Shown here one piece after another: positions 1 through 13,100 of a stretch of 64,000 nt of DNA (position 1 is the stretch's first letter; each line of letters opens with the position of its first letter). Position numbers and translations under genes: made by a program. The notes beneath the pieces were generated by a model. It saw only the letters and a list, made by a program, of their open reading frames with translations. It did not search any database and had not been told where the DNA came from. This stretch comes from Limonium bicolor (lineage: Eukaryota; Streptophyta; Magnoliopsida; Caryophyllales; Plumbaginaceae): positions 485,189,594 to 485,253,593 of the forward strand of contig CM041777.1 in assembly GCA_023374045.1 (NCBI GenBank). Reading direction: 5' to 3'.

Positions 1-297
1 TTTAAAAAAAAATTGAAGTTAGGTTCCAGTTCATAAGTATGGTTGACCAAAGTATTAAATTTATCACAATCACATCAAAGGAGATGAAAAGATGAGCAGC
101 TCAGGGATATAGTAATCATAATATATAGATAGTTAATTCTTGGGATAACTCTTGGTAGTATAATTCTAGCTGCAAAATAAAACATGTACAAACCTTTGAG
201 TTTGCCGTGCATATGCTACGCAGCCTTCCCTAACATAACCTCCCTCTGCGCATGAGGTATGTTAATTAATTAATTACCCCTCTGCATGCGTTTTGTT
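1..297. other. 3' flank of the MATE gene
   Basis: AT-rich sequence beyond the stop codon of the minus-strand transporter gene, so it should include its 3' UTR. I see no second gene and no clear canonical polyadenylation signal on the minus strand. Confidence 0.5.
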
Positions 298-805
298 TTA
301 TGTGGAGTATCTTTCTACACGTTGTCGAGCCTTATCAGCCTGCATATATACATTAATAAATAATAGTTACGTACAATTATGTTTATGGAACCAGAACTCC
401 TCCATTGTTTATTAGTTTATTTACCTCTCTTTGCCAGTCGCACCGTACTGTGATGATCGCCAGAATAATGGTCTGTAGTGCTGTGCCCCCAAATATCATT
501 CCCGCCCAGATACCCTGTCAATAATACTAGATTAAGTTACTTGATTGAGATGGATTAATTAATGTTAGTTAAATCATTTTCATAGGTAATGAAATTACCA
601 TAACACTTGTGTTGAACACCCAGCCCATGATTATTCCAAGAGGAAGACCAACTAAGTAATAACAGCCTAGGTTTATGTAGGCAACCCATGATTGCCACCC
701 CGAACCCACTGCCACACCTGTATTAATTAAATTAAAGTGGAGTCAATTAAAATGACAATCTATATATCGCCTAAATTAAAGCATCATTAATTATTAAGTG
801 TACAA

Positions 806-842
<37 letters not shown>

Positions 843-3800
843 GTAAGACCTGAAAGCACTGGTTGTACGCTATTGAGAAGAATGGTGACACCAAGAAGCC
901 AAGCAAGCTTATCAACTTCAGCAAGCACGTCGCTGCTGGTTGTGAATATAAGTGCAATCTTATCACTGAAGATAGTGACAATTGCAGTGAAGAAGATGCC
1001 TATTATCGTCGATGTTGTAACTGCTACTTTTGTTGCGAATTTAGCTGCTTTTGCATTACCTGCTCCCAGTTCGTTCGCTACTCTCACTCTGCACATTTTT
1101 ATACATAACATTAACAAATTAAACCATATATGAGATTTGTGCACGTCTTCTTGTCAATTAACGGAATTCATATCCAGCCAATCAACTGGGTTCGACTTAA
1201 AACCCAACTTGATTAATTAAAATCTGGGCTAAGTCCACTTCAGTTTATTCACTTCACTTTTAAGTACAATAGTTATCTTTCTAATAAAAACAAACGAGTA
1301 AATGGCAATGGCAAGAAGAAACAGACCCGGTGGCGGCAAAGAAGGCTAAAGGGATCATCATCTCCCATCCATTAATTGTCATGCTGCACGCAAAATGGCC
1401 ACAACAATTAGTACTAGTAATAGTATACTCATCAATCAATTAACACCGTTACATATTCAATAGCGCCCACTTCACGTGAAAGGTCGGTTATTGGACATTA
1501 ATGAAAAACGTCCTGCTGCAGCAGTACTGCATATATAGTTAGTGCATTGATACCTCTACACTGCAACGGCTATCGCACTGCTATGCTAACCAACCATAAA
1601 GTATGCAAATTTCCTGTTATAGCTAGCTATTCTATCGGAAGATATACAGACTTTTGTCTACTATTGCATTGCATGTTTTCTTTTGTGGCGCCATATATAC
1701 CATACATCCTAGTTTGTCTGTTAGTCCGTCAGTAACTAAGTTATTTCCCCTCCTAAAAATGGAAAAAAAAAAAAAAGTTGAGTTAAAATGTGAAAGATAT
1801 GCATGCATACCACACAGAGAGTGCATCCACCGCAATCTCAGCATTTTCCAATCCACCAGTCATCAACACCAATATCCGATAGTACCAGTTCTCCAGGCTG
1901 CAACCACCACCACAAATACAAACAAAATAAAAGTCAGTCAGTCAGTTCAAATGACGACCATACCCTCCATACTCCCTTTCTCTTCATGCATATCCTATCA
2001 TCACTCAGAGAGACACTTTCCATTTTCCAGTCAAGTAATTAAATACTAGTAGTACCTACCAGAGCATCACCCCGGACGCCGCAGAGAGTTTAAGGAACTC
2101 CCAAAGCCCAACAAACGCTTGACACGAGAATCCCTTCCACGTATCCTCACATCCACCAAACACAACATACCCCATCATCCCCACCGCCATAATCCACCAC
2201 GATAAATTCAAAGCCAAACACAACCCAAATAATCCCCAATCAACCGTATACACCAACACCCAGCTCATCCCACAGTGCACCATAAATGCTCCAAACGAAA
2301 CCCACGCGACAGCCGCGGTTCTCAATTGACTCTGAAGAAACCTCTGTAACGGAAAAACGAACGCGAAGCTGAAATGCAATGGGATCAACCAGATCGCAAC
2401 CGTACCGGAGAGATCCGCCACCGAATCACTCTCGCCGATCAAATGAAGAAGTGGGGTTGCGAAGATGTAGAACGGGAGGAGTATGAAACAGCAGAGGAAT
2501 AGTACTATGAATGATCTCTGCATGTAAACACCTAGCATGTGGTGTTGTTTTGCTCCGAATGCTTGACCGCAAAGTGTTTCTAATGCACTTGCCATACCCA
2601 GCTGATTGGAATTATTGCATAAGTTAGTAAAAGATGAATAATGAATACAATAGTCAGTACAGCAGGCGCATGCATGACATGGCAGTTGGCAGAGACAAAA
2701 TTAGTAGTGTGCTGCAGAGAGATTCAGATTGTGGTATACGAATATCAAATTGCTTATAATTAATTGTCAAGTCCGGCTATCCCACTTATCAAAAAAATTA
2801 CTTGTAATTAATTGCAGATGTATCTCTCTCACGTGAGCCTTGTGTGACCTTAAGAACCTAATCGAACTTATTATCTCAACTAATGTAAATATATAAATAC
2901 AACTTTATTAGTGATGGTGATTATTTTGATGACCCCGGCCTTTTTAGGTATACTTTTTTTTTTTTTAATTTATATAAATACAACTTGATTGGTTTAACCT
3001 CCTGGTCACTTCTCGTGAAGAATTTGGATACTCCAACCTCCCAGTTTGCTTTATGGGTTACACGATATTACAACTTACTATCGAAATAAATGATGATAGA
3101 CAGGGAGGAGGAAAGTAACGAAAGTGAGCCGTAAAAAGTTTGATATCTATCTTATTACCACTGACGTTTACATAAATATTTTTTAGAAATTGCTTTAGAA
3201 ATAACGTAGGACAATCATCCTGTTTAATTTATAATACGAGTAATAAAATAAGTGAAGACTTAAGAAAAACAATAAAAAAAAAAAGAAATTTAAAAACTAC
3301 TTATAAGAAACATCTTATTATTTGTAAAATGTAAGTTGTTTTCATTAATTTTTGTTCCACTTTGAACTCTTACTCTTATTATTTTGTTTATAGTTTTTTC
3401 AATTAAATATAATTTGCAATGTAAAAAAAATAAGAATAATACGTTTTTTTTAATTAAACATAATTTGTAATGTGAAGTCCCTCATCCTTAGTTATATACA
3501 TCCTCTCCAATTTATGCGTGAAAACAAAAACAATACTCTGAATGACATGCTTTACTGGAAAACATGCACACCACAAGATACAAGTTTGAATTAAGGACGA
3601 AATTAATTACTTACTTACTATATTAAGCCAAATTAAGTGAAACAACTAAATAAACGAAAGATAGTAAAATATTATAGAACCATCATCAAGCGAGAAAATG
3701 AAAGGTTATAGTACCAGGAGACCGAAGTTGAAACCGACGATAACGGTGTTAGCTATGGAGAGGGCGGCAAGTTCGAGGTCACCTAAATGACCAGCAAATG

Positions 3801-4080
3801 CAGCAGTTACAACGTTCATTGAGAAGCCAGCAATACGACTGAATATTGACGGACCCGCTACCTGCCATAGCTTCTTTGATTCAATCCATAACTTCTTCCC
3901 AAGTTTCTCTTTCTCTTCAGTTTCTGATTCTCCGTCTTTTGATCCGACGAGTAGGCCTACCTCGTCCTCGTTCTCTACCTGTCGGCCATTCTCGAGTGAT
4001 GTTGTCCGGACATCTCGTTCGATCAGTGATTGGTAAAGGTGCTGCTCGTCGTCGTTGTCACCGTTTATTACTCTCACCAT
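298..4080 (-). CDS. MATE efflux transporter (DETOXIFICATION family, DTX27-like), eight exons
   Basis: MATE carriers export toxins or secondary metabolites by proton or cation antiport, at the vacuolar or plasma membrane. Exons read on the minus strand: 4080-3715, 2601-2060, 1897-1811, 1383-1327, 1088-850, 717-599, 514-425 and 339-298. All seven introns are GT-AG, phases match at every junction, and the sum is 1542 nt (513 aa), the usual MATE length. The start ATG follows a TATA box by about 150 bp. The first ~47 residues are acidic and cytosolic in character; the MatE fold follows, with landmarks GHLGDLELAA (exon 1), ALETLCGQAFGA (exon 2), GLENAEIAVDALSV (exon 3), VRVANELGAGN (exon 5) and GCYYLVGLPLGIIMGW (exon 6). 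The last exon adds a short basic tail ending RVERYST. The reading frame is intact. Family assignment is firm; the DTX27-like label comes from remembered similarity, and the substrate cannot be read from sequence. Confidence 0.93.
805..843. repeat. (TAA)n microsatellite in intron 5 of the MATE gene
   Basis: About 13 trinucleotide units. On the gene's strand the run is (TTA)n and begins about six bases after the intron-5 donor (exon ends at 850, donor GTCTTAC at 849-843), inside a 132-bp intron. Confidence 0.95.
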
Positions 4081-4230
4081 AATAAAATGTTTAATATGCG
4101 ATAGGTGTTTGATAGTATTTGATAATAGTGGAACGATGGAAAGAGAGAAATTAACGGGTAATGAATTTGTAACTGTGATGATCTTTTAAGAAAAGGAAGC
4201 ACAACCTCACGCTCACTGGCGTGGCGACGG

Positions 4231-4240
4231 ATTTATATAT
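4231..4240 (-). promoter_or_regulatory. Putative TATA box of the MATE gene
   Basis: On the minus strand this reads ATATATAAAT followed by CC, a good plant TATA element about 150 bp upstream of the ATG at 4080. Transcription would start near 4200, giving a 5' UTR of about 120 nt. Inferred from position and motif only. Confidence 0.55.
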
Positions 4241-4550
4241 GCGGAGGATGAGTGAGTGGTGTTAGAAGAAATAGATATAGTGTGAGCGAACATACGAGAG
4301 ACAGATGAAGAGATCACCAGCCCGCGCCACATTGCAAAGAAGTGTCTGATTTGATCATACGGGCCGGGTTGGCGGGTTGCCTATGAATCCTTTTTGGCTT
4401 TGTTTTTTTTTTCTCTGGTAACGATTACATGAGTTTTATTTACGTATTTAATTAATTGAATTTTCGTGAACTCTAAACTGGATCTACTTGAATTATAATT
4501 GGATTTACCTAAATTTATTATAGAGTAGGAGTGGTTAGTATCTTTGTGCG

Positions 4551-4713
4551 CAGTGGCGGACGCAGGGGAGGGGCAGGGGGCACTTGCCCTGAAAATTTTG
4601 AAAATTTGTCAAATGTTCTTATAAATTTTGTAAAAATACAACATATTATAAAATTTTAAAGAATGAAAGTGTCAAAAAAATTTTACCCCCAAACAAAATT
4701 TCTGAGTCCGCTG
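4551..4713. mobile_element. Short hAT-type MITE (163 bp) with 8-bp target duplication
   Basis: The element starts CAGTGGCGGAC and ends GAGTCCGCTG, an imperfect terminal inverted repeat of the CAG-type seen in hAT elements. It is flanked on both sides by the perfect 8-bp duplication TTTGTGCG (4543-4550 and 4714-4721), the length hAT transposases make. The interior is AT-rich and non-coding, so the copy must have been mobilised in trans. It sits about 310 bp upstream of the MATE TATA box. Confidence 0.88.
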
Positions 4714-4721
4714 TTTGTGCG

Positions 4722-6594
4722 TTCGTTCTACTGGTGCGTTCAGCTTTTTATAGTGACATGCCACTGCTACATCACACACCATGTTGTCGATATCCATATA
4801 TAATGTCATATTATGTTGTCGATATAATATAGTGGTTTATTCCCACCCTCATTTCAACACAAAATACAATCAAAAGTGGAGATCATAATTAATGTTTTCT
4901 TTACTATATAATGGTTGATTAATTCCCGTCCGGAAGGTTAGTCTTTGGGGTTATTATGAGAGGAATCAAAATGAATCGGCTGGTGCATGTGTATAGCTTT
5001 TGGGATTATTATCAAAAGAATCAAGTTGGTATACAATTGCTACTAAAATTGATTAGGGAATTATAGCTTATTTGAATGAGCTATGAAAACTCGTTTAGTG
5101 GAGTTCCCAACAGTGCAACATTATCCACATATGTCAAAAATGATAGTATGTGGTATTTCACATAGGTTTTTACTATTTTTATTGGTTTTTTAATTTTATT
5201 AATCTTTGTTGTAATATAAATAATATATTGTAGATTTGAATTATTTATGTGATATTTTTGATTTGGTTAAAGAAGTAATACTATTTTTTTATAAATTATT
5301 TGAAATATTATGTAATTTGTAACAAATAAATTAACTGATAAAAATGTCTTTTTTTTAAAAAATCAATAGTTACAATAATTGTATTATGAAGTGAGTAAAG
5401 AAACAGAAGTGAAAGCACGGAAATAAAAAAGTAACATTTGTTATGGACATTTATACTGTCATTTATGTTGATATTTATACTGATATTTATTCAGACATTT
5501 ATACTCTTCTAGCCGAAAAAAAAAAAAGAAAGAAATCTAAAACCTCATTTGAACATGCAGAACGCTACCTAAAAGAATACGGTGACAGACAAGACGAAAT
5601 TTAATCGATCTATTATTTGGTGAGAAAGAAGTTAGGACTTCGATTTGAAAACTTTCTAGGCCGTCGGCAGAAAGAAATGATCACGTATCCATAATATCGA
5701 TTTTTGCGGTACCGGGACACGTATTAATATCGATTTGAGATGTCAGATGAAACTAGGGGTCATGACTGCCAACAGTTTTAAGCTTGTCCTTAAATAGGGT
5801 CTGTTCGTTTGAGAGCTTGTTGGAGATTAATGTCATTTTACATTTCTCTCACTGCCACATGTCAAATAGATATTTATTGCACAATAATCATGATACACTT
5901 ATCAAAATTTTATTACTTAACTATAGTAAGATTAATTATAAAGCTTGTAAACCAAGCTTTATGGATAGTGCAATAAATTAAAGTCTGTCATTCCGTCACT
6001 CAGTTACTACTCCTCAAAAAGTTGCTTTTCTCTATAGTAGTAGTGCAAAAACAAATCAGACCGAGAGAGACTTCAAGTAGTGCATTCATTCTTTCTAATA
6101 TACGCGCGAGAACAATTTGCTGACTGATGGTTGGGAAAAGAATGTTAGGTACTGATGATCGTACACTAGTGTGGTGGGCGCGGCTCTGCTAACTAACGTA
6201 CGTATTCTATCATTTAACCTATCCATACATATATACCGATCTTCCACACTTCTACTACAGTAGTATCCAATTTGTCTCCTTTGACATAAAGATTATATGT
6301 CAGCAGTACAAATTATACTAAAAATGTACAAATGGAACTGCCTTGTCCACACACTCCCCACCACCTACATATTTTGAGTAGGAGTCTTATTACAATTGTT
6401 CTATTTGTTTTTCTTCTTCATGTTTTAGAACTTTGATATTTGAGATAAAATAATTTTATAAAACTAGATTTGTAGACATAATTTACCAAATATTATGGGG
6501 AAAATAAGAGAAAATTATGTAAAATATCTAAATAGTGTAGTAAGGTTTAATAACCCATGATGTTCCATCATAGAATTAATTCATATTAGGTGGA
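4722..6594. other. AT-rich intergenic DNA
   Basis: No coding potential that I can support. A few short imperfect repeats of ACATTTATACT type lie near 5445-5505. Upstream regulatory DNA of the MATE gene may extend into this stretch, but nothing specific can be named. Confidence 0.4.
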
Positions 6595-6910
6595 AGAGGT
6601 GTCGGTTCGGGTCAATTGATTCAGGTTCGGGTTCGGTTCGGGTTAAGTTCAAATCGTCCAATTTTTTGTTCGGGTTGGATCAAGTCGGGTGAATTCGGTT
6701 TGTTCGGGTTGAGTTTGGTTTGTTAAAATTTCGGATCGGTTTAAATCGGTTTAGGTGACTTTCGGCTTGGTTGACTTTCGACTAGGGTGACTTTGGGTCA
6801 AGTAACTTCGGTTTGGTTGACTTTCGACTAGGGTGACTTCAGGTCAAGTAACTTTCGGTTCGGGTGACCCTTTGGTTTGTTTGGTTTTTTCAGGTCATGG
6901 GTCTAATTCA
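6595..6910. repeat. Low-complexity TTCGGGTT / TTCGGTTTGG tract
   Basis: Many degenerate copies of GGTTCGGGT, CGGTTTGG and GGTGACTTTCG, all on the plus strand. It includes a clear local duplication of a unit containing TTGACTTTCGACTAGGGTGA (near 6770 and 6815). A very similar tract lies at 60100-60430. Origin unknown. Confidence 0.8.
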
Positions 6911-7770
6911 GGTTAATTATTTGATTAAAATTCGGCTGACATTACTGTAGACACCAAAAATTCTCACCCCATGAAGCAAATTCTGAAACAATAAATAAAA
7001 TGAGAGGGGTCGTCGCCTTTCTTTTTCAAAACGTACTAACGTGCATGCGAAAATGAAACCATTGTTCTTTGACAAACTTCTCAAATCAATTTTCAAAATC
7101 TTTCAGAAAAAAATACAATTTGCCGAAAGTGAATTTCCAACGACAATCCGGTTCTAACCCATCCTTATTCACTTGTCTTATTATTTTTGTATATGTTCTA
7201 TTTTATCACTTATTTGTTTACCTATTATTTTTTTCATTCATTTTCATTTGTTAGTTATAAACTTTATCTTAGCCAGTGCTACTTTTAATTATGTTCTAGC
7301 ATTTATTTTTATTTTTATCATCATCATAGCCATCGTCATTTCTATCATTTGATGTGTTTCTTACTATTATCGTTTGTATTAGTGTATTTCTTTTGTCGAT
7401 AGTTCGATTAAAATTTCTACTATTTTATTTTTGTTATTTGTTCATCCTATCTCATTTTTCGCTACTCGTATGTATCTAATTCAGTCTCTTTTTTTACATT
7501 CACTCATATTTTTACCTCCGTTATTTTAGTACTATTTCATTATTTAATGTACTTATCACTTTTATTTTGTTTATACTTCATGATGTTTTTGTTTTTATTT
7601 ACATTCCATAACTTCATGATTGTGCAGAAGAAAACAATTCAAGGTTATGTGCAAAATATCTTCAGCTTCAGTCCAAACTTGGTTTAAAGATATTGGCATT
7701 TTAGGGGAACTTATCCAGATTTAGATACAACTTGTTTATTATTTCCCACATCTTTATGTTGAGATAAGCT
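6911..7770. other. AT-rich intergenic DNA
   Basis: Pyrimidine-rich plus strand with no convincing ORF, RNA gene or element boundary. Nothing further supported. Confidence 0.4.
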
Positions 7771-7853
7771 ATTAGCTTAAGTGGTGGGCGCATGAACTAT
7801 GGTGGTGGATGATATGGGGTTTGAAACCCATGGTCTGTGAGTCTCTTTTTTTT
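7771..7853 (+). mobile_element. Possible tRNA-derived SINE fragment
   Basis: An A-box-like TAGCTTAAGTGG (7773-7784) is followed about 34 nt later by a B-box-like GGTTTGAAACC (7818-7828), then a T run at about 7845-7853. This is the internal RNA polymerase III promoter arrangement of tRNAs and plant SINEs. It does not fold into a complete tRNA that I can recognise, and no target duplication was found, so it is a weak call. Confidence 0.4.
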
Positions 7854-8261
7854 AGCTCCACACTATTTGTCTTCTAAATCCAACAAGTCCAAATGTCAAA
7901 CCTACCATTTACTTATAAATACAACCTCAAGACTCAAAACCCTGGGGATCAGCAACACAACCGCCACCACTCTTCAATCCTCTCTCGATCTTCAGTCTCC
8001 AAAACCAAAAAAAAAACCACGACATACATGTAATGTCTCATCATTCTCTTCTCTAAGAACAGGAAATATACCCCCTCTCCTTCATTCATTTCCCTCACGG
8101 TATTTTGCTACCCATTGGTGAACCAGAGCATATGTGATCCTCTCTTCATGCTCAACAAGCCAGCCGGCGTCTAGAACATACAAGCTCTACGTTACTACTC
8201 TTCATAGACAGAACACACTCTACATACTCATTTGCTGTGTCTGCGAACAAGGAACAAGGAT
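7854..8261. other. Flank between possible SINE and first LTR
   Basis: Pyrimidine-rich plus strand, with a 94-codon open frame ending at 8121 that resembles nothing I know. It could be the leader of a disrupted gene, but there is no supporting exon. Confidence 0.3.
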
Positions 8262-9185
8262 TGTAACACCCCTAATCCTAATCCTGTAATATAATCGCAA
8301 GTCGTAGCATAATAGAAATATAATTCGCAGCGGAAAATAAAACTAACTACCGTTGGTGTTACACGCCGTTACCCACCCATGTGAGTAACAAGGCAACCTT
8401 ACTCCTTCAATCAACTTCAACTCCCAACCGCTGTGATGACCAGATACTGAGCAATCTTAAAGTTACAACCCAAATCCAAACCAACAAATGAGCAACTAAT
8501 CCCAATACAACAAAACTCCATAATACAGTACATAATAAGACTAAAAGAGTACTTCATTAAAAATACATCAACTACCCAGCGTCCTGCACTCCGGCTTCAT
8601 GTCTCTTCTCAATAACCTGAAATGTTTGACCCATTGAAGGGCTCAGCAAACTATATGCTGATATGCTAAATGTAGTCTTAAATCATTTTGGATCCCTTAA
8701 GTCGTTTAGCCATCTTGATATTAGATTCATTCATGCTGTAACGGTTTACAATAATAACAACTGTAAATGTTTAAATAGACACATAACAATTCATCCAACA
8801 ATATTATCACATAACCAATACCAATAATCAATAACCAATAAACAATAACCAGTAATCCATAACCAACAATCAGTAACCAATACCAAACAAGATACGCGTA
8901 TTAATTAATCGTACTTGTTAGTTGGCCTCATGGCCCTTATCCTTTTTAACCAACCATTTAAACCTTCCAATTAATTTCCACCTCGGGCGTCATGTTAGGA
9001 CAACCCTTAATAACTTGTTAATGGACAATAGTCCCCTAGGTTCCAATGGAACCGTTGCCAGCTGACCCTGTGGTCCTGGATGTTTTATTTGCCTTGAAGG
9101 CGACCAATTCGGCCGAAGCCTGCACCAACAGTAGTGCCCTCTGCCATCATCGAATGTGGATGATGGATTCACTACTAGAAAACAG

Positions 9186-9845
9186 TAGTTTACCTACGGA
9201 AATTACCTACGGAATAATTTTCGTAGGTAATTACCGACGGAATACCTACGGTTTATAATGCTAACCTTTGGTTAAGTAGTTACCTACAAAATACCGACGG
9301 AATTCCTATGACAAATTTACCGACGGAATTTTCCGTAGGTAAATCTGAAGGGAAAAGTGCGGGAGACCTGGCTGGTAATGGCGCGTAAAATTGGCATCAA
9401 ATTACCTACGAATTTTTCCGTCGGTAATTACCTACGGATTATTCCGTCGGTAATTAGTGCTCTATACACATCATGCGTTCTTATTTATTCAAATGTTGTC
9501 GTATATATAACATGATTACCGACGGATTGTTTCATCGGTAATTACCTACGGATTGTTTCCGACGGTAAATAGGGCTTATATATATGCCGTGGAAGAGAGT
9601 TCTTTGTAATTTAAACGTTGTCGTTTTTGTAATATGATTACCTACGGATTATTCCGTTGGTAATTACCTACGGATTATTCCGTCGGTAATTAGTGCTCTA
9701 TTTACAACATGCGAACGTTCTTATACATTCAAACGTTGTCGTTTTCTTACTAAAGTTGCCGACGGACCGTTCCATCGGTAAGCTTATGAGCTCAAATCGT
9801 TTTGTTTATGTGGATACCGACGGGTGAGTCCGTCGGTAAGCTTGT
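9186..9845. repeat. 5' subterminal repeat array of the CACTA element
   Basis: Twenty or more copies of TTACCKACGGA (K = G or T) and its complement, often paired as inverted copies around a short AT spacer. From about 9400 they lie within larger tandem units of about 110-130 bp that also contain TTCAAACGTTGTCG. In En/Spm, such subterminal motifs bind the TNPA-type protein that brings the ends together. Confidence 0.9.
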
Positions 9846-10126
9846 TAAGACTAATTAAACGCAGCTCAGTCTTTCCTTCCTCAGCAGTTGCTTTTTCTCC
9901 TCTTTCTATCTTGCAGAATTTCTTCCATCGAATAACTCCATCTCTCGCAAAGTACGTCAACCAATTGAACTACTCCAGAGATTCTCTTTTGCTATCGAAC
10001 CCTGCCCTTTCTTCCTTCGCGTCTGCTTTCTCCAATTTTCTATCTCGAACTCCGTCGTTCTCGTTAAAACTATCGAACCCAGCCCTTTCTTCCTCCGGCA
10101 CTGGGCATCGATTGAAGAACTCATGA

Positions 10127-13100
10127 GAATCTCTCACTCTTCTGATCAATTGAATAGCTCCTTCCTTCTCGGGCGCTGGGCATCGATTGAAGAACTCCAA
10201 ATCTGTTGTTTCTCTCTCGCGCTGGGTACATAAAAAAGAAGAGCTTCTGAAATCGCGGAGGTGCTGAAACCGGTAATTTACTCAGACCTTATCTTATTCA
10301 CTGGAAACTACAAAATTAGACAATTTTTAATTTTTCTATCACTTAGGGTTCTGTTTAAGTTCATGGTTTTCCTGCCAATTGACAAGCTCGTGACCTATTG
10401 AAACAAGCTCGCCACTTAGGGTTCTGTTTTGTCAGTAGTTGGATAATTAGGATTTTGGTTTCTCGATGAATATTATAATGGTATACATCAATCGGTGACC
10501 TGGATCATAGCTTGTTGAATCAAGCTCACTGGTAGAGCTAGAATGGTCAGGTTTTGTAGAGAATTGCCTCTTGTTGTAGTATACTGATATTCTATTAGGT
10601 TATGGAAAAGTCATGTGGTCTGTTTTGCTATGTATATTGTGTAGTTAGGTGACGGGAGTGTCAATTTGTGATTGCTTGATTGTGAGATTGGGAAGTGGTT
10701 GTCGTGTTAGAATTGGGTTTAGATGATATTAAACCAATTTTTCTTCTAATGTCATTTGGCTAGCTAGATGCAAAAATACTCCATATTTGATTAAAATGAC
10801 CAGGTTGTGTCCTAATATGAAAAGATTATCTGGTTTCTCTCTTCAATGCTAAGATGTAGGAGGAGTTCTCAATTGAATTGATGTTAGATAAATCGGCATG
10901 CTAACTGAAGGATAGGATGATTCACATTGGGTTCTTTTTTATTCGATAAAATTATTACTTCAATCAACACTACAAAAGTCTTAGTAACAATTTTACAACC
11001 GAAAGGTGGAAATTAAGAATCAATAAAATTCTAAAACCTATAGATTGGTCCATCCAAAACTCCATTATATCACCATTATTGATGCGGTTAACATGTTGTG
11101 CTCCATAGATAACTCTATAGTTTGTATCAAATGGTTCACCAGCACCCGCGGCTCTTTGCGAAACCATCAATGCTAGACCCACTACAAACACTACTACTAC
11201 ACCCCTCTCATTCCCCATCTTTATTTTTTTTATTTGTTTTTCCATAATGCTTCAGTTTTACTATTGGTTTCATCCCATGAACTTGGGCAGACATGTCCAT
11301 CTTGCTCATCATCTTCCATGGAAATAGACAGCTGGTTCATCTGCCTAGATAGATGATCCAACGCTGCATATTCTGCTCCTTCTAATTCAACAACCGCACT
11401 ACTATTGTGTCAAGTGTTTAAATCAACCCCGCATGTCTGGGTGCAGATTATATTGGTTTCTGTTTCCGTTGTTGTGTGCTTTTCTCTATCTGATGAATGG
11501 TTTGTGGGGATACAAGAAGCTCCAGCTCCAATGGGTGGGAGAATGTGGCAGCAGAACACTATGTTATGTCTGTTTACTTAAATTACTTGTTTTCTGCACT
11601 CCCAAATAAACGTGCCCATGCTGCATATATCAAATAACAATCAGAAATATACTTTTCTTCATCTGTTTTGTTTTGAGCTAGCACATAGCAATGTCTCGAT
11701 TCCTTTCACATATGAAGAAGCTCCAAATTATCCTTTCAGTTGTACTCAGTTTCAAATAAAAAAATATATAATATATGGCCATCAGTATACGCTTGATGGT
11801 TTGTTCAAAAGAAGTCATTGTTCAGCCTTTATGTACCTCGTCAAGGATGGTTATTGCAAAGTAAGTTCAGAATACAACAAAACAGTAAATATGATCTATT
11901 CTAAACTCATGCTTCATTAATTTTTTAACTAGGACTTTTCATTGTAAAATCTTATATCTCTGGCCATCATAAGTTTATCTCTCTAAGTTTTGAAAGCTAT
12001 CATTTTCCTTGTTTTTCAACTAAGTGTCTCAAAGAAAGGAGTAGATTATGAACAAACTGATTTGGCAACTTAGTTTAGGTCTCTTTCTTGTTTGAGTCTA
12101 GTAACTTTAGGCTTAAATTCTCTACTTAGATTAGAATTTCCACAAGTTCTCTAAAAACAATGAACAAATTTGTTTCTTTGAGTTTAGTTAGCAGTTATTA
12201 CCAATTATGACCTATTATTAATATGGATTTGCTTTCTGAACTCATCCACTGAACTAATCCCTTCCTCCTCTCCATCGTCGCTGATATAATCCACTAGTCT
12301 CTTGAAAGTAAGTTCAGATTACAAACAAAACAGAAAATATCATCTAATTTAAACATCAATTCATGTTCTTTATGAGTGTAGTTAATTAGTATTACAACTT
12401 TTTTTACAATGAACATTTTTTTTGTGTTGTATTATGCGAGCCTGCTTTTGTGTTTGTATTAACCGCCTAATCAACTGTACATCACAATATGACAGAATAC
12501 TTGTCCGGCTTAGAGACCATTACCAGGCTGCGAAGGTCCCTTTTGCTAGTTGCTGGCACAAACAGGTCTGAGTTTGATCTCTTCTCCTCCCTCTGTACAA
12601 CTAGCTAGCATCATACTAGCTACCAAGTTATCCTTCTCTCTGGTTATTCGAGAGCAATCGTCAGTTTTATTTTCTTCTCTTGGAACTTATCTAAATTAAA
12701 CCCATAGAATTCTTTATAGCAAACAATGAATCATGCTTGTGAGTAATATTTCGTTTGATTGTATTATTGACCAATCATACTAGTGGAGGAGCAAAACAAT
12801 ACTGTTATCACTTCTTGCTCTCTGATCTGACTTCCATTTCCTTCACGAATTGCTTCCACTTAGTTAAGTGTTTCACTCAGGGTTTTAACTTCGAGACAGA
12901 CCCACAACAATATGTTAATGTTACAGAAACACCCAAATGCTAACTGGAAAGAAACAAAAACATGAAACTGATGAGTTTTCTTTTTCGTTGTTTGTTCTGT
13001 TATCTAACTTATCTCCTATTTTCCAAACCTGTTTAGTTACTTAGTTATGTGTTTTAATACAGTTTTAAGCTCTTGAACAAACCATTACAACTCTTATAAC

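Noticed and set aside
787..981. Leu-rich or Ile-rich frames over the start of the MATE intron 5
   Set aside because: They are translations of the (TAA)n microsatellite running into exon 5; only the spliced minus-strand frame makes sense.
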